A DNA stretch of 64,000 nucleotides from NCBI RefSeq assembly GCF_901709675.1, contig NC_051102.1, positions 3,998,912 to 4,062,911 of the forward strand, read 5' to 3'. Within the stretch, counting starts at the first letter, position 1. Each line of letters starts with the position of its first letter. The notes beneath the pieces were generated by a model that saw nothing but the letters and a program-made list of their open reading frames with translations, made no database searches and was not told the origin of the DNA. The position numbers were made by a program, and so were the translations under genes. Origin of the DNA: Syngnathus acus (lineage: Eukaryota; Chordata; Actinopteri; Syngnathiformes; Syngnathidae). Positions 12,901 to 26,610 of this stretch are shown here, piece after piece.

Positions 12901-13633
12901 CCGGAGACGTCTAACATGCTTTCCTATCCTCTTATTTTCACCCGGGGAAATCAATGAGGAAAGGCCTGCAAATTTAGACAGGATCAGGTTTTAAGGAATT
13001 TACAGCAAAACATAGCCCGTCGGTGTTTGTGAGGGGGGACTGTGAATGTGTTTGGATTTAGTTGAGTTGCAGGCAAGATGTAATGCGGTTAAGATCCATG
13101 TTTGCGGTGAACTGGGATTTTGTGGACTTGAGATTGTGCGACGTGATTTTGTGCCGATCATATTTGATCAAGCCTTTTTCACACACACAACCCAAAGTAT
13201 TTTACCGTAGCTATGAGCTATTTAAATTATTGTTTCAACCAAATATAAAACACAGACACATATCAAATGCTTTGCTAGCTATTCAGCAATGCCAATTATA
13301 AACTTCAGTCCACTGCTATGTACCACATATGCTTCTTAAAAAAAAAATCATAGACTAATTAAAGATTATAGCTGTGTATTTACAGTTAAATTTAAATCTA
13401 AATTGTCAAAGTATGGCACCCTATTAATTTATCTTACAACGTCACTGACTTCATGCTGAACACAGATTATTCTATGCTAGAGCATATAATACAAGTGCGC
13501 CAACACAATTGTATGGAGGCATTTCGACAAAGATGGAGGTCCCTGCTGCTCCTCAAACAATGGCTGAAACAGTTTAGAATCCGAGAAGGCAATCAATGGC
13601 TAATGAGGAGTTTGTAGTGTGTTTTGTGTGTGG

Positions 13634-13634
<1 letters not shown>
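9910..13634. other. non-coding intron segment
   Basis: Mostly unique sequence without large repeats. It includes a C-rich/G-rich patch (10650-10990) and a region with Pit/POU-like AT motifs (11020-11120). Open frames overlap on both strands and resemble nothing known. No gene supported. Confidence 0.5.

Positions 13635-13722
<88 letters not shown>
13635..13722 (+). repeat. (TG)44 microsatellite
   Basis: Eighty-eight bases of uninterrupted TG, one of the two longest dinucleotide arrays here and probably highly length-variable between individuals. The valine-cysteine open frame across it is an artefact of the repeat. Confidence 0.97.
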
Positions 13723-13723
<1 letters not shown>

Positions 13724-16700
13724 CATGGCAGAAAAGCCCAGCAGGTTTGAAACTCTATCCTAGGGCTAGATCATTTATAAATGGCAGGATATTGATGACT
13801 CTAGTGTGTGTGCAGGAGAAGGATTACGGCTCCCCCTTGAAGTGTGTGTTTGTAGGTGGGAAGATATCAATGTGCTCCCTGCCTCTTCACACAGCCGAGC
13901 AAATTGGAGAAGTTGTCAGAAGTCACAACACAAGGGGCCAGCCAGCCAGACAGTGAAGAGGGTTACAGGCGGGATGGCGCTAAGCTGAGTGCTGAACATG
14001 GGAGAAGATAAGCTCGGGGTGCCGACGGGTTTCCAAGAGGATGATAATTACTAATGTATTGTGTATGTACAGTAAGCCTTGATTACCTTTGCTGTATTAT
14101 GTGGAAAACTACATTTTAAAGGTAACAATTAAATAAATTCACGCAAATATAATACTTTTACAGCTGCGACTCTAAATTTGTTTTATTTTATTATTATCAT
14201 TATATAATTTAAAGCACGTCCAGTGGAAAAAAAAAAACCAAATCATTAATTATATTGCATTATTTTATATTGTCTATGCATTTTTTGGAATACCATGATA
14301 ATATTATTTGGTTTTCCTATTTCATAGTATGTTCATTGGCCTATTAAAGACTACCTGTGTGAATGTTTTTTTTTCCCCCTTTGGGTCTTGGTTTTCTGTA
14401 GCAATGGCTTATACACCAGAAAAAAAGATTTCGTATCTATAATGGTTGCCAACGGAAACCAGAATGACACTCATATAATTGATGCTTACCCTACACTGCA
14501 CACTCAAAAATAAATCAGACTATTAAGCGTTAAATCATATATGGGTAACCAAGACTGATTTTGCATTATACATCAACAATACACACTAGACTAATCTAAT
14601 AAGGATAGCGGGACCCTTTTAAGCGAAGTAGTGAACGAAATGGAGAGGATGGAGGTTTCTTCGTGCCTAGAGAGCAGCTTTCAACCTCACCCCCCGCTAC
14701 CCCCCAACCCCCTTCACTCTCACTCTCCCACACAGCTACACAGTGGCTGCTGCTTTGTCCTGTTGCACAAACATTCCCACAGAAAAGAGACCAAAAAGCA
14801 TTTACTTTCTCTCCTCCCACTAAATACCTTACCCAACTTGCCGCCCCCTCAGCAGTCGGGTCAGAAAAGGGAGTCCCGCCTCACTTTCTCCCTCCTTGTC
14901 TTCTCCGTGATTTTCCTCCCCCAATTTCACACAAACACACACACACACACACGGATACAAACATACACGCACATACAAAATGAACCCACCCGGTCAACAG
15001 CTGTACACGAGGTGACAAATTGGGGTCTTTGTCTGCTTAAAGGGGGGTGGGGGAACCCCTACTTTGTGCACATATACATTGAGCCGTCCACCTCTATTGT
15101 AGACAAGTTCCATGGCTTTGGGAACAATGCACGTTGCTCCTGATGTTTAAGAGGAGAAATATGGTGCTGCCTTTGTGGGAGGTAGAGAGTTTCAGTTCAT
15201 TGAGGGATTGATATAGAGACAGGCAGATTAACAGGTCGAAGGACAGCGTTTTCATAGATGGACACCGAACAAGGAGAGGAGGAAATAGCTGTAAGGATAT
15301 GGGAAGACTTGGAAAGCAAAACAGAAATAAAATGATTTTGGTAGAAGTATAATAGTCTATACATTACATTTAATTGACTGTGGTAAATATCCACTGAGTA
15401 AACTCAAGTATCTGTGCCAATATATATGCACGTTACATTTGCTAACAAGCAACTTGCTATGTAGTTTAACAGGATGTCTCGAAAGGGTGTAACAGTTTAT
15501 ACAAGCACTGCACACAATTACAAACTGCTCCGCCAATATTATAGACCACTAAAATAGTAGGTGATACGGCATTGCCATTGCAATGGTATACTACTTTTTT
15601 TCTGATTCCAATTATTTTTAATATGTTCCATTCTGGTGAAACCGTACTAATTTGCACCAAGGTTTTCAATGAGCTAATGACATGGTAATAGAAATGAAGT
15701 AGTTGATGTAAGTAGACAGAACTCCATTACTCCCACCCCATTATTGAAGCAGGCTCGACAACAAATAAGTCTTGACCAACCTCGTAAAGAAGTCCAGAAA
15801 AGACCCACAGCCTCGCCACATTCATTATTACATCACTGGCCCATTAGAATAAAAGCTTTTACTCCACTGAAATAGTTAAACATGGTGAAATGTGATTAAT
15901 TATATTGTTAGGAGTTGGATGTCTCTCTCTCTTTTGATAATTTTGAAATACTATAGCTATAAAGTCTGACGTGAAAATAGTTGCGCAAATAAAATAATGC
16001 GCAACACAAACAGATATGGACGATGACTAACCCGACGCAGCCAGGATTATGTCTGCCAAACACACAAAATTGCCACACAACCATTTGCATTTATGCAAAT
16101 AGGTGAATTTGGCACACGGAATGTTATTCATCACACCTTGAAACAAATTGCGAAGGCTGATTTTCTGTCTTGAAATAATCCATCTGAAAGGCAGGTGCAA
16201 ACATTCATGCAAAGCAGTGACAGTCTGGCGCTCCCGTAATTATTTCTGTTTCTGAAAACAGACACAAATATCATTGTGACATATCATCTATTCAGCAATG
16301 CAATTTTGGAAATTCTGAATTATCTAATGCCCTACTTGGAACCAGTCACAAGAAGAGGTCATGCCATATCGCTTGACAAAAATCATTGCAGTTCCATACA
16401 TGTGCTCATTCCAGTTCACGTATGTTTAGTTGCCGTGACCACTTCAAACTTCCTTTTAACGTGCTGCGCTCTCCTAAATGTTCACTGGTGAATACCATCA
16501 GAGCTACTACCTAAAGCTCCTCTGAATACAGAGCTCTCCACCACTTTTGCACCTGTTATCTGTCAAAGTAAACATCTAATTTAGTGTCGGTTATTGGGGA
16601 TCTCGGTAAAAGATCGCAATCGTAGTCGATCACGAGAAACATGCCCACCAAGAGAGCACACAATCTGAGTGAACACACAATTCAGCACCCACTATTTGAG

Positions 16701-17010
16701 ATCTCATTGAGTTTATTTGCGGTTGAATTTTGGATTGCCTTTATAGTCTATAATACTTTTTACTTCATATTAGGATTAAAGTAATTATAATAATAAGGAC
16801 TTTTCTAATCAGTTATTGACTAGCATCATGTGAAGTTCTTAAAATTCTGCATGCTCGAATACACATGGATGTGGTGGTGGGCTGACCCTCGGGGTGAAAG
16901 AGCCAAGCGTTTGACAGACTCCACCTCTTAACTTGTTAACTTGCTAATTAGACCTCACAGTCACTTCAGGGGACCGGACAATAGACTGCTGGCTGAGGGT
17001 TGAGCATGCA

Positions 17011-17080
17011 GCACACACACGCACACACACTGTAACACACACATGCACACACACACACACACAGACACGCACACACACAC
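17011..17080 (+). repeat. interrupted (CA)n microsatellite
   Basis: CA dinucleotides broken by GC, TGTAAC, TG and GACACG interruptions over 70 bases. Confidence 0.9.
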
Positions 17081-18549
17081 ATTAACCCTAAAAGCTAACA
17101 ACCCCCCATATACACGCTACCAATGTGACCACCTGCCCCCATTTGTGCTCCAAAGGACAGTGTGTTCACGGAGTGTGTGTGCTTCTGTGTGCAGCACAAG
17201 TTGGTGACTTGAGGTTTGGTTGTGTGTGGGGTCAGGTTGCTGCGGTAACAGGGGTAAAGAGGCTGGATTGATATATAGGGTAAATTATGTTATTCCCGTT
17301 CTCTATATGCTCCTCTCTCTCTGCTAAACTACGGCCTCCAAAAATAATGTGTGTGCATGCATGTGTGTGTTTGTGTGTACATGGTAGCTGAATGTGTTTG
17401 CCTAGTGGTCTCCAGATCGGGGCTAAACGGGGTTAAACATCTATGTTAGAGTCCCTTTCTCTGGGTTCTGTCATTAGCCCACAGCTTAGAGAGCTATTAC
17501 TGACACAGCTGCTGCTTGCTGGGTAAACACACACATGCACTCTGTGGTATAGCAAGCTGCCCACCGGGATTGTGCACGCTGTCTGTTTGTGGAACATCGT
17601 TGCCAAATATCACAAGGCTAAAAACTGGGAATGTTCAACTGGCATCCTGTTGCTGTTTATGTGCACATGTATGTATGGGTATTTGTGTGTGAAAGAGCTC
17701 ATGGGTTAAATTCACCAATTTGAACAATGGAATTCCTGAGCATGTCATTTCTGTCATTGTTTTTATTGTTGAAATTGCAATCGGAATCATTCCATTAAAT
17801 TTGATTGTTAATTTCAACTTTGGAACGATATCTGTGCACAATATTTTATTGTATTTTGGAATACTGGGTTGTGTTTATGTGCGTGGGTGCAAATACCCCA
17901 GTTAGGTTAGTGCTAACTAGGACAAGAAGATATTAAATACATCATGGGGAGTGTGTGTCTTAAATAAATGAATGGTTAGTTTAGCCCATGTGCTAACCAT
18001 GTTAGAATAACATGTGCAGAGCTGGCCCCAATGGACCGCACTGAAGCCTAACACAGGGCTCTTCCGCTAGGTCGCTTCCCCTGGGTGAAGCCCAGGCTCC
18101 ATTCGGGGCCTTGTATATTTTTCCCTGGCCGCCTCTTTATTTTCGCTAAGCTTAGATCAAAGTCTCTCCTCATTCACATCTACACAGTCTGTTTTTTCAT
18201 CAGAGCCACCAAGGTTGAGAGAAAAATGGATGCTGTGGAAGGTGTAAAGTGTTTGTGTATGAATCTGAAACAACTGGCTACAGTTCTGAGGATTGGGGCT
18301 TTTGTAACAGCAAGGAGGTCGGGTAGAAAGGTTGGGGAGAAGACAAGATAAACAGCAGGAAAACTGGTCCAGGGTGACATTTTTTTCCCAGTCATTTACT
18401 AAGATCTTATGGCATTAGAACAGAGGATCCTGAATTGGTTTGGCAGATGAACAACCTAAAATTTAAATGTTTTTTTTTTTAAATTCTAACTAGAATTCAA
18501 AATCCAAAAGTGGCTCAGGTTCAGCGCATTCCCTCCCATGTGGTTTTCT

Positions 18550-18551
<2 letters not shown>

Positions 18552-18610
<59 letters not shown>
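18552..18610 (+). repeat. (TG)n microsatellite, 59 bases
   Basis: Uninterrupted TG dinucleotides between non-repetitive flanks. Confidence 0.97.
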
Positions 18611-18614
<4 letters not shown>

Positions 18615-20272
18615 TTTTACAGGGCAATCTCTGATCAGTCCTGTTTTGTCACTATTCGTAACTTACAAATGAAAACATTGTAGTATTTAAACTGTTTATA
18701 ATGGTAAAACTTTCCCCTTTGGAACGCATAACGCTTATATGATTTATCAGTGAGAAATATCCAAAATTAGTAAAGCTAAAAACTGATGATCAACAATGTG
18801 ATCATGTTCCAAGAGTTTACCGAGTATATATTAGGGGCAAGATAATTCACGAAGGTGTGTCAAAAGCCACTTTAACCATTGTGAGAAGTCTCTATCAAAT
18901 ATTCCACCCAAATTGTACCAGCCCCACCCTCTACTATTTTTTGATTTCGTCCGACTGTGTGGCTGCCAAGCTCATGCGGCACTGCTTCTTGTATCAAGGG
19001 CCCGTTCCAACCACAACATGAGCTTGTATCATTTCTAATTACATTTTGGTCTACTGTGCTGCACTCGGTAAACAGATTTTTCTCATTGAAAGAAGCAGCA
19101 GAGTGAACTGCTCATCCAGCTGTCCAAATACATGATATCTCTCTATTGGTGGTGAACAACACACACACACCGACACACAAACACACACCTCAAAGTTATG
19201 TTTTGTTTTCTCTCCCTTCTTCCTTCCACCCGTTTGTATCAGCCCTCCCTCCTTTAGACTTCTCTGATTTTGGCTGGCATCTGTTGAGCTGCTAAAGAGA
19301 AAAGGAATATGCACGCATGTGTGTTTGTGTGTGCGAGTGTGCGTGAATGTGTTGGTCTTGCTGGGTTGAGTTTGAACAAGCCAATGCCTGTTCTGCCCCG
19401 GTGGCCTATGAAATGAGAAAGGCAGCCACTGTGTTGCAGACCTCCACTGATAAATCTACCAGGGTTAACCCTCCATGAGTGACTCTGTCTGTGTGTGTTA
19501 ACTGCATATGCATATGTGTGCATGTATGTACCTTGTGTGTGCAAACGGTGATCATCTGTGTTTGCGTCTTGAACTTGTAACGCTAGAATAGCGATTTGGA
19601 TGAGATTTGCTCGCGCACTTCAAAGTCTGTGTGTAGATGTGTGTCAGTGCCCCATGTGGTGTAATCTCCTATCATTGCTTCAAATGCGTGACATTAAAAC
19701 ACAGCACAGTGGGTTCCTCTTAAGAAATTGGTTTTCTTATTTTGTCTCATTTCCATCCATGTGCACATGTTCGTCGCCGAAGGATTAGAGGTCACGTTAC
19801 CGATCTATGGCGCATTCAAAGATAAGAAAGTGGAGCTGAGTGGAACATCGAGTGGGCATGCACAGATATGAAAGACATGAAGTCACTTATAACACACCAT
19901 AATGAAGGTTTTCATTCAAAGGTTGAACATACACAACTTTAAATACAATATCTATTTAGTTTATTTATTCACGGCTAAATTCTTGGCGACCACATTACAC
20001 CAGCGAGTAGTTGTTACAGGATTTTTAACGTCGCTGCAGCAACTGCACTGCAGCATGAGGAATTCCACGCTCACTCTCACCGAGGGGCTCGTTCAACAAA
20101 GCAAATATTGTCATGTACACACACAAACAAAGAATTAATGCACAGAGGCACAGATCACACAGCTCTCTCTTGGTCTCTTGTACACTCGGAAAAGGGGGGA
20201 AGAAAGTAAGTGAGACGCTTTTTATGAGCAAAGGCCGGTTCCTTGCCTGCCATAATTCACCTCTTAAATAAC

Positions 20273-20306
<34 letters not shown>

Positions 20307-20310
20307 TGTG
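20273..20310 (+). repeat. (TG)n microsatellite
   Basis: TG run with one TA step near the right end. Confidence 0.92.
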
Positions 20311-20474
20311 AATGTGTAAAAAAAGAGCCTCGGACATTATCTTCAAGCCGTGACAGCTGTAATTGTGGAGCACAATAAAATGGCTGCAGGGTGACACCTC
20401 TAACCACCTTCTATTAACACACACTTACACCATCCCCCATTCCCTCCTGAGCTCTCGTTTCTTTTTTGCACGTG

Positions 20475-20495
20475 CACACACACACACACACACAC
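20475..20495 (+). repeat. (CA)n microsatellite
   Basis: Short CA run 165 bases right of the TG array at 20273. Confidence 0.88.
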
Positions 20496-20921
20496 TCACA
20501 GAAAGATGGTTTCACTGTGGTCAAACGTGAAAATAGAATCTCTTAGACCGTCAAAGCTGAGTGCTTTGAGGAGGTCCAGTTTGACTAATGTGTGTATGTT
20601 GATGTCTTGATTATATGTGTCATATGTACTTTTATTCTTTAGCACTTATGAGAGTATAGAATTAAAAGAGAAGGAAAGGACAGATTCTGGGGCTGCTGAT
20701 ATAGTTTCCTGACAGTTTCCATCTTATTGATCATTTTTTGTGGGGGCGGAACGGTGGAAGAGTTGTTTTACACCACTGATTTTATCCAGGGCTCCCTTAT
20801 AAAAAGAGGTTCTGAATCTCAATGTGATTTACCTGATTTAAAAAAAAAAAGTTAAATAAAATAAAAATAAATGATTGAAAAGATGGATAGTGCCAGCAAG
20901 ATGTGTAGAATCTTTGATGAG

Positions 20922-20945
20922 AAAAAAAAAAAAAAAAAAAAAAAA
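20922..20945 (+). repeat. A24 homopolymer
   Basis: Twenty-four consecutive A bases. No recognisable retroposed gene lies to its left, so it is not assigned as a poly(A) tail. Confidence 0.95.
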
Positions 20946-23900
20946 TCACACATTTTGGTTTTGGATACAATGGCACATACCATTTTTTGGGTCCTTAGTT
21001 AGCAATTGACCATTATTTGGGGACGGCATCGTGTTGATCTACAGTTTTGAAGACGATATAAACCGACCTCAACTACGAGTCAAGACACCAGCGCACTCTG
21101 CTATGAAACTTGATGTCCGTGTATTATTTGTGTTCTATATCTCTAAAAACAATCACAACCATAAAACGCATAATAGGGTGAGCCTTTGTAAAGACAGATT
21201 TTTTTCATACACTTATATTGAATCTTATTGGATTATGCAGGTGCGCCTAAGAATTTATAGACACATACACACCACAAAGACACACACAGGAGTGTCCATC
21301 CACACAGCACTAATCTGTGTAGCCAATAATCCAGGCAAAGTCTTCAGATGTGAACAAAGGGCAGCTTTGCTGTTATAGATCCTTCCTCTTCTCTGTTCTC
21401 ACCAAATCACTTTTGTTTTCAGGATCACAAGCAAACAAAAACACACACATGAACTCTGGGAATCCATAAACACATTCAAACATTCAACATTCAATTGGCC
21501 TCTCTTCCTCCCTTTTCTCTGCCCAGGTCTCCGTGCCTTGAGGGTGTCACAGGACACGTCAGGGCTTAATGCTTTCCAATCTTCTTCCCAACACACACTG
21601 TCGCCTTTCATTTACAAGCCTGCTGACAGGGATGACCACCATCTGCACTCCTTCATCCTGCCCACTCTTCTCACACTAACGTCTGCCTCTCATGTGCTCA
21701 CAAGTCATTAGCTCTCCTTTTGTCTGTTACCTGAACCATTTGCCACCTTTAGTGAGTCAAGATACATAATGGATGTGTTCATAGCTTTTCCTCCTTGATT
21801 AATTTTTTCCTACTGTCCTCTTTAATACTTAAAAAATAAATAAATCCAATGCTCTTTGTTGTCCAGATCTGCCTCATGGTCTACTTGTCCCTCCCACGGC
21901 CTCCACTTTAACAGTTTTCAATCTATTTGTCTCAGTGTCAGCGTTCAACACCTCAGACCGCCACTTTAGTCCCTATTCCCATTGTGCTTTCCCAGCCTGC
22001 CACGCTGGGTTTGCAATTGCCCAACAAGAGTAAACACTAGTTGCCCAGCATCAATCACACACACATACACACATGTAGACGCACACGCATCGAGAGCGAG
22101 TGAGAGACAGCGAGAGAGATAGCAGGGATCTCCAATTTCACTCTTTTCCCCAACAGAATAACAATCCACACAAAAAGGGTAATTGCGCCTGATATCTAAG
22201 AAAGAAAAAAAAACACTCCGTAGATATCACAGTTAAGAAAATATATTAGCTTGAGGGGCAAAAAAAAAAAATCAAGCTCTGACGGCAAGTTGGGAACCAT
22301 ATGTCAAATTCCAAGGACTTCCCCAAAGTCTTCCCACTTCTCCCTGTTAAAGCCATGTCGAAATAACACAAGTAGCTTCAACTCTACTGTGCAGCAAAGA
22401 AAACAGTTCAATGATGTTTCTTTCACTCCTGCTGACAGACAATAGCATGCAGTCACACTCGCTGTGCACTGGAGTGTAGCTTCAAGAAGCCTTGTTAAAT
22501 CGCCTAACTGAGCAGCAGGAGATCATTTTCTGTTGGTTAGTTCACGGTCACCCACTATTCCTTTTTCTCTCGGTCATTAACACAAACAGATAAAACAAAA
22601 AATCATGCAATGAAACATACAAGAATTATTTCTGTCTACAACATTGTCTTATACCGGGGGGACGCACATAAGCACACTTAACAATCTCTATGTGTGTGAT
22701 GAGGGTGGCTCTCCCATGCACATTAAATCAGTTCTGTGCTAATTGGTAGGAACAACAGCAACACTTTGGCAGTATATAATGTTTTATGTCTGTTTCTTTA
22801 TTACCATCTTTAATGTTCGCCGCCTTATGCGTGTGGTCGTCTTCCCAGCTTTATGTCTATGATCCGCTCGAGTGTGTATATGTACTGCATTATGGTCCTA
22901 ATGAGGCGACGTCGATGAGAGGGGACTGGAAATGCGCAGAAGAACAAGAGCATGATAAGCTTCTTAACGATGATCACTAAGTGTATGTGTATGATGGCGT
23001 GTGTGAAGTGAGTGTGTCTGTCTCCAACCTCTTTACAAGCGAAACACAATCAACAAAGCTCTCATTTGCTATCAGTAATTAGAATGCTAATTAGCCCCTG
23101 GGAGCTAACGGGAACTAGTGTATTACAAGGGCTTGATTAGGACTGTGATATTCCGATGGGAGGGATTTATACTTGCACGCGATTGGTTCAAACACCTGTC
23201 ATGTAAGACCTCCATCCAGTTGGTTGTGATAATGACTGATTAGACGAAATTAGTCAGGAATAAGATTTACTGGGCAACAGCTGAGATCAAACCTTCCATG
23301 ATAATGAGATATATAAGAAATAGCTCTTGTAATCAAAACATAAGGAACGCTACATCACTGTCGCAATTTTTTCCTTGAACGAAACGAACTGTTTAGTATT
23401 GATATTTAAAAATATTGTTATTTATAGTGGTAACGTATTTATACCAGAGCAATGGTTTTGAGAAGTAATTTTCTTGTTTGCTGTGAGCAAAGTCCTATTA
23501 TTGTGTCAATTTCCGTGTAATGCAACTGGTCATTCCAAACAAGGTCGTAAAGACGGCTAGGCTACCCTTAGTGCAGTTTCCATTTAGCTATGTCTCTTTG
23601 TATTTAGCTTCCAATATTGCCTTGCCATTGCTTAACTGGAGAATCAATCACCGGGCTGCAGGTACCGCTTCGATATTGCATGTGTGGATTCAGATTGAGT
23701 TGATAGAATCCTTAGGTCATTGTGCCAACTTTGGATTGTGACTTTTGTTTATTGCAACAGTTAATCAAGTAAGGAAAGAGCATTGGCAATGGACTAGGTC
23801 AAAGCTTATTCAACTTCTTCATTCTCTTTCTTAAATGAATACATTTACAATTGACCTTGCACTGAATGTTGTTATGGCCAATGAAAATGTCACAAGGTAA

Positions 23901-23963
23901 AATTTCTAACAGTAAATTTATGTGATCAAAAGCTGGTTTTTGGGATCTATTTCTTTCTTTAGT

Positions 23964-24358
23964 TACCGTATTTTCCAGACTAAAAGGCACACAGAATTAT
24001 AAGGCGCACCTTCAATGAATGGCCCATTTTAAAACTTTGTCCGTATGTAAGGCGCACCGGACTATAAGGCGCACCATTAATGCATCATGTCAGATTTCTA
24101 ATCCAAATCAAATCACTCTCCATTTTATCTTTTTTATTTCAACTTCAGACGCAACAAATTACTTTATAATCACAAAATAATGATCCATACAGTCTTCAGT
24201 GGGCCACTTATGATTGATTCCATGACACAATGCTTCGGGCCAGTTTAAATTTAGGAATTTGGTCCATATATAAGGCGCGCCGGACTATAAGGCGCAGCGT
24301 CGGCTTTTGAGAAAATTTTAGGTTTTTAGGTGCGCCTTATAGTCCGGAAAATACGGTA
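23964..24358 (+). mobile_element. MITE-like palindromic DNA transposon relic, copy 2
   Basis: Same family as copy 1 but inverted. It begins TACCGTATTTTCCAGAC and ends GTCCGGAAAATACGGTA. It shares an interior with the blocks AAGGCGCACC, CATTAATGCATCATGTCAG, TTTTTTATTTCAACTTCAG and GCTTCGGGCCAG. No coding sequence is present. Small substitutions and indels relative to the other copies show that it is an old insertion. Confidence 0.85.
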
Positions 24359-25404
24359 TTTATTTTCCTATCTGTATTCTCTCCAATCTGTATTTCTGTT
24401 TGAGTTACACAGATTCCAAAGGATATAACTAAACACACAAATGTTATGATGAATATCATATCAGGTCTAATTTTCTCCTCCATTCATCCATCAACACGAG
24501 ACACTGTGAGGTTACATACTCAGCACATCACATGCATGAATGAACCCACAGGCTGATACAACCGTAGACTGTGCAGTGTGCAGACGGATCACCTTCACTT
24601 GTCAGCGTGGTGTCATTACACACAAAGTGCTAAGTGATGACGAGCAATGTAAAAGTTTAATCCAAATCACTGTGTGTGTGCATGTGTGTGTGGTGCATGT
24701 GTGTGTGTGAGCATCCGTGTGCATGCTTTGTACCTTTTTGTCTTCAGGCCACTGCTGTACCTTTATATAGCTGCTATTAACACACACCGGACACACATTT
24801 GAGCCTTGCACCTGTAGTTAGATACACTCACACCACACACTCAACACATACTGCAAGTCTATTCATTATTTGCATCAAGAGTCTTGAATATTTCAGAGGA
24901 CCCTCCTTATTCCATTTCAGATTTACTCAAAATTGTGTGTTAGCGTGTGTGTGTGTGCATCTCCAGAACGTCTGGACGAAGACTGGGTGGGATGTTGCAT
25001 CCCCAATGATACCTCACCACAAAAATCAACACAGACACCTCCTCCATTTGAAAACAAATTCCTCTAAGTGCTTACATTTTGTAAAAAAAAAATACCATTC
25101 ACAACCAGAAAGTCATTGGTTTAATCTGTCCCGAAATAAGACAAAGCAGCACCAATCCTTGAATACTGGGAAAAAAAAGAGAGAAGTATGTAAGTCTTGC
25201 TAATGTGTGTTTTTGACAAGCCCCTCTCACTGTTACATATTTAATATCTTGCCAGTCCTGCATATAGACCACTTATTTAAAAAACGTCTCGCTCACACGC
25301 ACATGCACACACTCTCGAGTTCCCATGAGAGGAAATGTCATTCTTGTCCCCCAAGACAAGTAATCAGTAAAAACCTTTGACACGACTGCTGGCACCAAGA
25401 AATT

Positions 25405-25428
25405 ACACACACACACTGTGTGTGTGTA
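25405..25428. repeat. inverted CA/TG dinucleotide hairpin
   Basis: A CA run turns directly into a TG run around a single T, giving about 10-base self-complementary arms. It probably arose by inversion or by joining of two opposite microsatellites. Confidence 0.7.
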
Positions 25429-26429
25429 TTTTTGTGTACCAGTATGTGGTTGCTGAATGATAAAAATAGGTCTCAAAATTGAAGCAAAAATTGAAGAAGC
25501 AAAAAAAATTAATAAAATATTGTGTTATTCCATATCCAGTACACGTGTAGTATGTTTATGTACACAAAATGTACATTTAAGCATGATACAGAAGTAACTT
25601 CAGAAAATAAAGTTGTTAACATCTATCTGTTTGATTTTCCTTTTGCCCAATTTATTATTATTTTTGTTTAGTTTATATTGTGCCTTTTCCAGAAATTGTT
25701 TAGTCTGGGCTTTTGATTGGCGTAAAAAAGGTACAATAGAGCCTATTTTTCTTTCTTTGGCATTGTGCTTGTATGTGTACATAAATCTATTTTTGCATAA
25801 AGACAATTATTATAAAAAGAGTGGTTAAAATATTGAATAGAAAAGAAATAAATACTAGAAGGAATATAATGATTGGAAAATTAAAGTTTATATCCCATAG
25901 GTGGCTCAACTTGGTTGTTTATAGCTCTATGTTATTTCGACCACAATTCCAACAGCAGAGTCGCTCAATTCAACTTTGCGGTTTAACCTTGGAATAAGGT
26001 TCACACATATGACTAAGCCTGAGTGTATGTATGTGTGAGAACAAGCGCTACCAAGAGCTCTTATAATTAAAGCTGAGTGTGAGGCTTTCAGGCCAGGCTG
26101 ATCTTCTGTAACCAAGCCCTGTTGAGTGGCCTGGGACCATTTTAACAACCAGCCACACAAGTTGAGGCCATTTCTCATGGTGACTTCATAAAAGTCTGAA
26201 TCCCCCCTCAGCCCACACTTTACCGTTAAACCCCCTCTGTTCACCTCCCCAGCTCCTGTGCATGCATGTGCGTCCACATGTGTGTGTGCGCGTATGTGTA
26301 TATGTGCACGTCAAAAAGACTTACCTAAGGGTGGTTAGGCATGAGGAGGTAAAGACAGCATGAGAGAAACGAAAGAAGGAACAAATTACAGATGTTCTTC
26401 TGCAAGCTCAACCAAATAGGAGCACCCAA

Positions 26430-26610
26430 TAATAATAATACTTTTTTAAATTAATTATCTTAAGTAAAATTTGTTTTATTTTAAGTGGTTGAACTAAACA
26501 AAAATTTAATTTAAATAAATATTTAAGTTGAGTAGAATATATTCCATGGAAATATTTGACAAAATAAAATTAAGTAAATTCACTACACCATTTATTTCAG
26601 TGCAGATAAA
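26430..26610. repeat. AT-rich degenerate interspersed repeat
   Basis: A run of short AAGTAAATT, TTTAAGTTGAGT and AAGTGGTTGAACT blocks, ending near TTTATTTCAGTGCAG. It resembles AT-rich interspersed repeats with TTTAAGTTGA motifs found in many fish genomes. I cannot define its ends or family. Confidence 0.3.

Noticed and set aside
13624-13956. Open frame with a long Val-Cys repeat
   Set aside because: It is a translation of the TG microsatellite with a short unique tail; no familiar domain and no splice context.
14631-15143. 170-codon plus-strand open frame
   Set aside because: It has low-complexity proline/histidine/threonine content from C-rich and CA-rich DNA, and overlaps another frame of similar length. 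No recognisable domain.
20743-20800. GGGGGCGGAACGGTGGAAG resembling a SINE head
   Set aside because: Only about 19 bases resemble the repeat head, with no B-box or tail following; too short to call.
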